Part shown: positions 6,923-11,916 of the stretch, in pieces
How positions within the stretch are numbered: the stretch's first letter is position 1
How the letters are laid out: every line of letters begins with the position of its first letter
From: Oligosphaeraceae bacterium
GTDB taxonomy: Bacteria; Verrucomicrobiota; Lentisphaeria; Oligosphaerales; Oligosphaeraceae
Direction of reading: 5' to 3'
Assembly (NCBI GenBank): GCA_012515455.1
Contig: JAAYYJ010000547.1
Span: 1-11,916, forward strand
Length of the DNA: 11,916 bases
Translations under genes and position numbers: made by a program
Notes under the pieces: generated by a model
What the model was told of the DNA's origin: nothing
Database searches by the model: none
Seen by the model: the letters and a program-made list of their open reading frames with translations, nothing else

Positions 6923-8452
6923 ATGCAGGCAGTATCAGTTCAGGAAATGCGCGAGCTGGAGCAGCGCTTCTGTCAGGAAACCGGCACCGCGCCGGTACAG
7001 CTGATGGAAAATGCCGGGCAGGCGGTGGCCAGAGAAGCCAGTGCCCTGGCCGCGCATGCCGGAGCGCGCCAATTTGCAGTTCTGGCGGGGAAGGGCAACA
7101 ACGGCGGCGATGCCTGCGTGGCGGCCCGGCTGCTCCTGGAGCAGGGGGCAGACGTGCAGCTCTTCCTGGCTGCTGCTCCGGAACAGTATCAGGGCGAGGC
7201 CGGACTGGCCTGGCAGAGACTGCCGGCGACACTGAAAAACCAGTGCCGGCGCGAGTTCAAGGCCGAAATGGTCCAGCGGGACTGCATCCTGATCGACGGA
7301 CTGCTGGGAACCGGCTTTGCCGGACCAGGGCTGCGCCAGCCATATTGCGCCTGGATCACCGAGGCCCGCAACCGCGGCGGCATCGTCCTGGCGGTCGATG
7401 TGCCCTCCGGATTGAATGCCGATGACGGCAGCGCCACTCTGTGCCTGGAAGCGGACCTCACCCTGACCTTCGCAGTGCCCAAACGCGGCTTGCTGCTGGG
7501 TGAGGGACCGCGCTGCTGCGGCAGGCTGCTGGTGGCCGATATCGGCATCCCCGCGACATACCTGCCGGACAGCAGTGACGGCCTGCAGACTTTCTCGGCG
7601 GCCGATGCACTGGCACTGCTCAAACGTGAGGATTTTACCACCTACAAGAACCGCCGCGGTCATGTCGGGGTGATCGGGGGATCGAGGCTTTATCCTCATG
7701 CACCTGCACTTAGCGCCGAGGCCGCTCTGCGCACGGGCGCAGGGCTGGTGACCCTGGCCCTGCCACAGAGTTGTGAGCTGTTCTGCAGCTTGCCCAAGGC
7801 GCTGATGGTGCGACGCGTGGCCGATGGCGGCAGCGGCTTCTGCAATGCTTTTGCGCTACCTCAGCTGACCGAGATGGGCAGAAATTTCCAGGCTCTGGTC
7901 TGCGGCCCCGGCTGGGGACAAGCCGAGGAATCCCTGGTGGTCTTGCAGTCTCTGCTGGCCTCCCGCTTGCCGCTGGTTCTGGATGCAGATGGTTTGAATC
8001 TGCTGGCCGCACACCCGGAATGCCTGCCGGAACGGCCAGCCGCGCTGATTCTCACCCCGCACCCGGGCGAGATGGCACGCCTGCAGAATGCCTTTGGCTT
8101 GGAATCAACGGGCAGCCGCCTGGAGCAGGCCCAGGCGCTGGCGCACCGCAGCCGCACCGTGGTGGTTCTGAAGGGCTGCCGCAGCGTGGTCGCTGCACCG
8201 GATGGACGGGCGCACATCAATCTCAGCGGTTGCCCGGCCTTGGCGACGGCCGGCAGCGGCGATGTGCTGGCGGGCATCTGCGGGGCTTTTCTAGGCCAGG
8301 GACGGGATGCTTATGAGGCGGCTGCACTGGCAGTATTCCTGCATGGTCTGGCCGGAGAAATCCTGCGCCCAATCGGCTCCCGGGGCATTATCGCCGATGA
8401 TCTGCCGGGCGCTCTGCCCGCCGCCTGGTCCGCCCTGGCCGCCAATCTCTGA
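6923..8452 (+). CDS. nnr: Bifunctional NAD(P)H-hydrate epimerase and ADP-dependent NAD(P)H-hydrate dehydratase
   Basis: This is a cytoplasmic metabolite-repair enzyme of 509 residues. The N-terminal YjeF_N half interconverts R- and S-NAD(P)HX. The C-terminal ribokinase-like half dehydrates S-NAD(P)HX to NAD(P)H using ADP. N-terminal signs are EMRELEQ, LMENAG (27-32), GKGNNGGDA (56-64), GLLGTGF (126-132) and AVDVPSGLNADDG (157-169). C-terminal signs are KNRRGHVGVIGGS (242-254), LDADGLN (353-359), LTPHPGE (377-383) and the nucleotide-site segment GCPALATAGSGDVLAG (436-451), with the likely catalytic aspartate at 447. The ATG at 6923 is chosen because MQAVSVQEMRELEQ matches the usual family N terminus. 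A TTG at 6890 would overlap the previous gene by 11 bases and add an atypical leader. Neither start has a good Shine-Dalgarno sequence, so translation may be coupled to the DUF4838 gene. Both halves look intact. Confidence 0.92.
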   Translation: MQAVSVQEMRELEQRFCQETGTAPVQLMENAGQAVAREASALAAHAGARQFAVLAGKGNNGGDACVAARLLLEQGADVQLFLAAAPEQYQGEAGLAWQRLPATLKNQCRREFKAEMVQRDCILIDGLLGTGFAGPGLRQPYCAWITEARNRGGIVLAVDVPSGLNADDGSATLCLEADLTLTFAVPKRGLLLGEGPRCCGRLLVADIGIPATYLPDSSDGLQTFSAADALALLKREDFTTYKNRRGHVGVIGGSRLYPHAPALSAEAALRTGAGLVTLALPQSCELFCSLPKALMVRRVADGGSGFCNAFALPQLTEMGRNFQALVCGPGWGQAEESLVVLQSLLASRLPLVLDADGLNLLAAHPECLPERPAALILTPHPGEMARLQNAFGLESTGSRLEQAQALAHRSRTVVVLKGCRSVVAAPDGRAHINLSGCPALATAGSGDVLAGICGAFLGQGRDAYEAAALAVFLHGLAGEILRPIGSRGIIADDLPGALPAAWSALAANL

Positions 8453-8494
8453 GCCTGACGGGTACGGTCGCGGAAAAAGATTGTGAGCGCGAAA

Positions 8495-8530
8495 GCATCG
8501 CCAAGGCGTAAATGCGCGGGTGCGGGTTTT
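8495..8530 (+). terminator. Weak candidate terminator after the epimerase/dehydratase gene
   Basis: GCATCGC (8495-8501) can pair with GCG (8506-8508) and ATGC (8512-8515) across a CAAG loop, with a TAA bulge on the 3' side. A run of four T residues (8527-8530) follows only after a further GC-rich stretch. This is an imperfect structure and may not terminate efficiently. It is listed because it lies in the only long gap of the rightward gene series. Confidence 0.2.
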
Positions 8531-8555
8531 GAAATGCTGCAAACAGGGTTATATT
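8529..8555 (+). promoter_or_regulatory. Candidate promoter for the second SGNH hydrolase gene
   Basis: TTGAAA (8529-8534) and TATATT (8550-8555) resemble sigma70 -35 and -10 boxes, but the gap is short at 15 bases. The local sequence is AT-rich compared with the flanks. A start near 8562 would give a leader of about 40 bases containing GGAG (8592-8595), 5 bases before the ATG. The rest of the 148-base gap holds no gene that I can support. Confidence 0.35.
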
Positions 8556-8600
8556 TAGCTTTACCGCGTTTTTTGCTTATGAACCACAACTGGAGTTACT

Positions 8601-10130
8601 ATGACAAAATCATGCTTGGCCTGGCTGGTACTGTTGGTCAGCATTATCGGTGCAGCTGAGGTAAACCTGCTGAAAGATGCCGATTTTGAAAAGTCCGCCG
8701 CTGGTTTTGTGACCCAGAAGTACTGGGCTGGCGAGGTAGAGCATCTCAGCGGTCCTGGAGTGGGTCGGTCCAGCGCCGGTGCTTTGCAGCTGCGCACGTC
8801 TCAGAAGGGCAAGGAGCATTTCGGCCGGATTATGGTCCAGGCGACCGTGCCGGCAGTATCTTTCCGCAAATTCCGTTTGTCCATCTGGGGCAAGGGTCAG
8901 GGGAAGCTGCATCTGGGGGCCATCAAATATGTCCCTGCTGTCGAAGGGAAACCGAATTATATCTATGATCTGCAGGAGAACCCGGCTGACCTGAGCGGAG
9001 ATTGGCAGCAGTTCTCCTACATGCTGGATTTTTCCCGGGAGCGGGTCAACAGAATCGCCCCGGTAATCGAATTGCGGGGAGAATCTGCCCTGGCGCTGCT
9101 GGATGACGCCGTCCTGGAGCAGGTGGTGGACCCGGGCGCGGCGCTCAGTTTTTCCCACTCGCATCAAATCCTGCCCCTGGGCAGCGCGGTCCCGGAACTG
9201 TCCTGCCGCTATTCGCAGGGAAATACAGTGCTGTTCCTCGAGGCACGCTTCAACCAGGAGCCGGTCAAACAGCTGGAATTGCCGGTCGCTGCCGATGGCA
9301 CAGCGGTGATTCCTGCCGATATCTGCCGTCAGACGACCGCGGGCCGCCTGGAATTGTCCGCCAGTGCCGGCGGTCTCTCCAGCAAGCTCTTCCTGCAATT
9401 CGTGCCGGCGCAGGATTTTTCCGCTGCGGCGGCCTTGTCTCGTCAGGTCGTCCTGCCCAAAGCGATGCACATCCTGTATCTGGGCGACAGCCTGAGTGAC
9501 TTCGACCGCGGTTTCAATTATCCCGACAAGGTGAATTTCTGGCTCAATCACCGCAACCCCGGCAAGGCCAGTTTCCACAATGCCGGTGTGGGCGGGGATT
9601 TCATCACCCGGGTGTATGCCCGGCTGGTGGGCGGCAAGACGCATCGTCCGGAGATGTATGCGGGAATCTTCGCTGCCAGCGCAGATTACATCTTCATTTT
9701 TCTGGGCCAGAACGACACCAAGGCCAGCAGTGCCCGCAATTTCACCATTCCGATTGTGCCTCCCGAAGCCCAGGAGAAACTGTACCGCGACACCATTGCC
9801 ATACTGCGCGAAAAGAGCCCGGCCCGCCTGGTGCTGATTTCGGCCGCCTCGACCATGGCCGATTTATGCCGCCAGAACACCGAGAAGCGCGTCGCTTCCG
9901 GGAAGGTCGCCAATATGTTCGGGATGCCGCAGCATATCGAGGCCTATAATGCCATACTGCAGAAGCTCGCCCGGGAACTGGACCTGGACTACATCGATAT
10001 CTATACCCCGATGCAGAAGCATCCGGACAAGGGCTCGCTGTTCTCACCCGCCGATGGCGTCCATCTCTCTGAAGCTGGTCATGCCTTCGTGGCAGAGCAT
10101 ATCCTCAAGTACCTGTCTGGACGCAAGTGA
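8601..10130 (+). CDS. Secreted SGNH/GDSL hydrolase with an N-terminal jelly-roll domain
   Basis: This is a 509-residue exported hydrolase, probably an esterase acting on acylated glycans; the substrate is unknown. The signal peptide MTKSCLAWLVLLVSIIGAA likely ends near residue 19. The mature start VNLLKDADFEKSAAGF and the later ALLDDAVLEQV are typical edges of CBM4/9-like beta-sandwich domains (about 20-176). Residues about 180-270 form a smaller beta-rich, possibly Ig-like segment. The SGNH core occupies about 285-509: GDSLSDF (295-301, nucleophile S297), the block II region NAGVGGD (327-333), GQND (369-372, N371) and DGVHLSEAGH (485-494, D485 and H488). It differs from the SGNH enzyme at 2595-4298 in domain order, with the catalytic domain at the C terminus, and in its block sequences. 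The two are therefore not a recent duplication. GGAG (8592-8595) precedes the ATG by 5 bases. Confidence 0.85.
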   Translation: MTKSCLAWLVLLVSIIGAAEVNLLKDADFEKSAAGFVTQKYWAGEVEHLSGPGVGRSSAGALQLRTSQKGKEHFGRIMVQATVPAVSFRKFRLSIWGKGQGKLHLGAIKYVPAVEGKPNYIYDLQENPADLSGDWQQFSYMLDFSRERVNRIAPVIELRGESALALLDDAVLEQVVDPGAALSFSHSHQILPLGSAVPELSCRYSQGNTVLFLEARFNQEPVKQLELPVAADGTAVIPADICRQTTAGRLELSASAGGLSSKLFLQFVPAQDFSAAAALSRQVVLPKAMHILYLGDSLSDFDRGFNYPDKVNFWLNHRNPGKASFHNAGVGGDFITRVYARLVGGKTHRPEMYAGIFAASADYIFIFLGQNDTKASSARNFTIPIVPPEAQEKLYRDTIAILREKSPARLVLISAASTMADLCRQNTEKRVASGKVANMFGMPQHIEAYNAILQKLARELDLDYIDIYTPMQKHPDKGSLFSPADGVHLSEAGHAFVAEHILKYLSGRK

Positions 10131-10180
10131 GCAGCGCAGGAAACTGCCTGCTTCTTAATTCCCCATCCAACCCTTGGAAA

Positions 10181-10186
10181 AAGGAG
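10181..10186 (+). promoter_or_regulatory. Ribosome binding site fixing the beta-CASP gene start
   Basis: AAGGAG lies 5 bases before the ATG at 10192. It shows that the in-frame TTG at 10174 is not the start, since translation from there would run through this site. Confidence 0.8.
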
Positions 10187-10191
10187 AAGTA

Positions 10192-11586
10192 ATGAAATTC
10201 ACGGTCGGCTTCTATGGCGCTACGGGAAATGTCACCGGTTCACGCTATTGCCTGTGCGCGAACCAGAAAAATATCCTGATTGACTGCGGATTGTATCAGG
10301 AACATAATCTGAAAGACCGGAACTGGGAGAAGTTCCCGATTCACCCCAGCAAAATCGATGCCGTGGTGCTGACCCACGCCCATCTCGATCACTGCGGGCT
10401 GCTGCCGAAGCTGGTCCGGGAGGGCTTCCATGGCCCCATCTACTGCACCAGCCCTACTGCCGAAATCGCCAAAATCGTGCTCCTGGATTGTGCCCGCATC
10501 AACGAGGAGGATGCCGAATTCAAACGCCGGCGGCACGAGCGGGAAAAACGCCAGGGCCGTTTCCCCGTCCTGCCGCTGTATACCGAGGATGATGCCAAGG
10601 CGACCCTGCCGCTGTTCCGGACCTGGGAATTCTCCACCCCCCTGGAATTGGGGGAGGGATTGAGCGTGGAGTTCATCGAGGTTGCGCATATTCTGGGGGC
10701 GTCCAGCGTGCGTTTCACCATTACCCAGGGCGGGGAACAGCGGCGGCTGCTGTTCTCCGGTGACGTCGGACGCTGGGATATGCCGATTCTGCGCGATCCC
10801 TCACCCATCGGCGAAGCCGATTACGTCATTGTCGAATCGACTTACGGTAACCGCATCCACGGCCCCCAGGAAGACATCCCTACCCAGCTGGCTAAAATCA
10901 TCAACGAGACCTGCGATGCCGGCGGGAATATCATCATCCCCAGCTTTGCCATTGAGCGTTCGCAGGAGTTGCTGTATTTCCTGTCGGTGCTGCTGCAGGA
11001 AGGCAAGATTCCGCATCTGCACATTTTCCTGGACAGTCCGATGGCAGTGAAGGTCAGCATGGTCTTCAAGCGTTTTCCCCAGTTCTTCGACCATGAGGCC
11101 ACCAGGCTACAGCGCACCTTCCGGGCGTCTAACATTTCTCTGGTACACAGCGTCTCGGATTCGAAAAGCATCAACCACATCCGCGGTTCGGTGATTGTCA
11201 TTGCCGGCTCCGGGATGTGCACGGGCGGTCGTATCAAGCACCATCTGACCCACAATATCGAGCGTCCCGAATCCACCGTGCTGTTCGTCGGCTACCAGGC
11301 CAACGGCACCTTGGGGCGGATTATCCTCGATGGCGAAAAGAAGGTCCGGATTCTGGGCGAGGTGTACGATGTCCAGGCCAGAATTGAGCGCATCTTCGGT
11401 TTCTCCGCACATGCCGACCAGACCGAACTGTTGCGCTGGTTGTCCAGCATCAGCAATACCCCCCGGAAGGTCTTTGTGACGCATGGCGAACCCGAAGCCG
11501 CCAAAACTTTCGCCGAGCTGTTGCGGACCAAGAAAAACTGGGATGTCGAAGTTCCCCAATATAAAAACCAGATTATTCTGGACTGA
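10192..11586 (+). CDS. Metallo-beta-lactamase/beta-CASP family ribonuclease-type protein
   Basis: This 464-residue cytoplasmic protein belongs to the bacterial relatives of CPSF-73/Ysh1 (COG1236 type), two-zinc nucleases that cut RNA. It begins MKFTVGFYGATGNVTGS, the usual N-terminal strand of the group. The metallo-beta-lactamase motifs are HAHLDH (62-67), H166 and the aspartate of SGDVGR (D191). The beta-CASP part follows with motif A ESTYGNR (E215), SGMCTGGR then a histidine pair (350-351, motif B), VGYQANGTLGR, and motif C SAHAD (H406). A last histidine lies in THGE (H431). All expected metal ligands are present, so the enzyme should be active. It lacks the C-terminal domain of RNase J, which is longer (about 550 residues). 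Its RNA target in bacteria is unknown. It lies 61 bases after the SGNH gene and 44 bases before the next start, so co-transcription is possible. Confidence 0.9.
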   Translation: MKFTVGFYGATGNVTGSRYCLCANQKNILIDCGLYQEHNLKDRNWEKFPIHPSKIDAVVLTHAHLDHCGLLPKLVREGFHGPIYCTSPTAEIAKIVLLDCARINEEDAEFKRRRHEREKRQGRFPVLPLYTEDDAKATLPLFRTWEFSTPLELGEGLSVEFIEVAHILGASSVRFTITQGGEQRRLLFSGDVGRWDMPILRDPSPIGEADYVIVESTYGNRIHGPQEDIPTQLAKIINETCDAGGNIIIPSFAIERSQELLYFLSVLLQEGKIPHLHIFLDSPMAVKVSMVFKRFPQFFDHEATRLQRTFRASNISLVHSVSDSKSINHIRGSVIVIAGSGMCTGGRIKHHLTHNIERPESTVLFVGYQANGTLGRIILDGEKKVRILGEVYDVQARIERIFGFSAHADQTELLRWLSSISNTPRKVFVTHGEPEAAKTFAELLRTKKNWDVEVPQYKNQIILD

Positions 11587-11599
11587 ACAACTCCTATTT

Positions 11600-11615
11600 C
11601 CTGCCTGGAGGCAGG
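11600..11615 (+). other. Small perfect hairpin enclosing a GGAGG sequence
   Basis: CCTGCC (11600-11605) and GGCAGG (11610-11615) pair perfectly around the tetraloop TGGA. No T tract follows, so it is not an intrinsic terminator. The loop and 3' arm contain GGAGG (11607-11611), a strong Shine-Dalgarno-like sequence. It lies 19 bases before the first ATG (11631), which is too far for normal use. It could modulate translation of the next gene or be an RNA-processing site between two co-transcribed genes. Confidence 0.35.
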
Positions 11616-11630
11616 ACCTGACTGCAAGAC

Positions 11631-11916
11631 ATGAAAAGTAATACCATGAAATTTGTCCGCCAGGGCAGCACTTACCAGATGGTGATTGAGGACGGCCTCG
11701 ATCTGCAAGGAGTGCTGAGCTTGGATGAAGCCTTGTGGGTGGCGATGAGCGCCCCTACCGAAGCTTTCAACTGCGACCCGCGGTTTCTAAATTATATCGA
11801 TACCGACAGCAACCAGCAGATTGGCAGTGAAGAGGTCAAGGCGGCCATCAGATGGCTGCTTGACCAGCTGCCGGACCACGCCGGCATTACGGCAGAATTC
11901 AACGGCACGTTGCCTC
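11631..11916 (+). CDS. Protein with an EF-hand-like calcium-binding loop, N-terminal part (3' end outside the window)
   Basis: The open frame runs to the window end, giving 95 residues from the ATG at 11631. A second in-frame ATG at 11646 is an equally possible start, and neither has a good Shine-Dalgarno sequence. A stop codon at 11619-11621 limits the frame upstream. There is no signal peptide, so the visible part looks cytoplasmic. Numbered from 11646, residues 1-50 read as a compact conserved segment with LSLDEALWVAMSAPTE. It is followed by DTDSNQQIGSEE at about 52-63, which fits the EF-hand pattern DxDxNxxIxxxE, with Q where G is usual at loop position 6. A helix AAIRWLLDQL follows directly. 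I recall large uncharacterised proteins from PVC bacteria with this arrangement, but cannot name a family with certainty. The function is unknown. Confidence 0.65.
   Translation, partial: MKSNTMKFVRQGSTYQMVIEDGLDLQGVLSLDEALWVAMSAPTEAFNCDPRFLNYIDTDSNQQIGSEEVKAAIRWLLDQLPDHAGITAEFNGTLP

Noticed and set aside
6935..7699. 254-codon open frame on the minus strand opposite the epimerase/dehydratase gene
   Set aside because: Antisense shadow of a highly conserved enzyme whose motifs are complete on the plus strand.
8453..8600. Possible small gene or RNA in the 148-base gap
   Set aside because: No open frame with a ribosome binding site and no conserved RNA motif is visible; only a weak hairpin and a promoter-like sequence were found.
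2595..10130. The two SGNH hydrolase genes as a recent tandem duplication
   Set aside because: Catalytic blocks differ (GDSITAG versus GDSLSDF, GYND versus GQND), and so do domain order and flanking modules, so any common origin is old.
10136..10147. GCAG-GAAA-CTGC mini hairpin after the second SGNH gene as a terminator
   Set aside because: The stem is only 4 bp and is not followed by a T tract.

Overview
The window is a stretch of GC-rich bacterial chromosome with eight protein genes, two of them cut by the window ends. I see no RNA genes, insertion sequences, phage genes or CRISPR arrays. The protein families suggest the PVC group of bacteria, most likely Lentisphaerota (Victivallis/Oligosphaera-like): a secreted tandem DUF4159 protein, a DUF4838 lipoprotein, two large secreted SGNH/GDSL hydrolases with carbohydrate-binding-like modules, and a terminal protein carrying a single EF-hand-like loop. 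That placement comes from family content and recall, not from a search.

Left part (1-2594). The 3' end of a ClpB-type AAA+ chaperone gene runs rightwards into a strong hairpin terminator (820-861). A leftward gene for a secreted protein with two DUF4159 domains converges on it, and its stop codon lies in the terminator's T tract. The AT-rich spacer 2402-2594 separates this gene from a rightward gene series. The spacer holds two interleaved inverted repeats that could form a pseudoknot or a two-state switch.

Middle and right part (2595-11916), all rightward: a modular secreted SGNH hydrolase (2595-4298), a DUF4838 surface lipoprotein (4360-6900), a bifunctional NAD(P)HX epimerase/dehydratase (6923-8452), a second secreted SGNH hydrolase (8601-10130), a metallo-beta-lactamase/beta-CASP ribonuclease-type protein (10192-11586), and the 5' part of the EF-hand-like protein (from about 11631). 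Gaps are 61, 22, 148, 61 and 44 bases. Only the 148-base gap looks likely to hold a new promoter.

Working picture (inference). The exported SGNH and DUF4838 proteins look like an acylated-glycan degradation set: esterases remove acyl groups while a DUF4838 protein on the outer membrane binds or cuts the glycan. The NAD(P)HX repair enzyme and the beta-CASP protein are cytoplasmic housekeeping functions interspersed among them. The most unusual signals are the cysteine-rich tandem DUF4159 protein, the interleaved inverted repeats at 2435-2482, and the poorly characterised EF-hand-like protein at the right edge. I found no clear evidence of a defence or mobile system.
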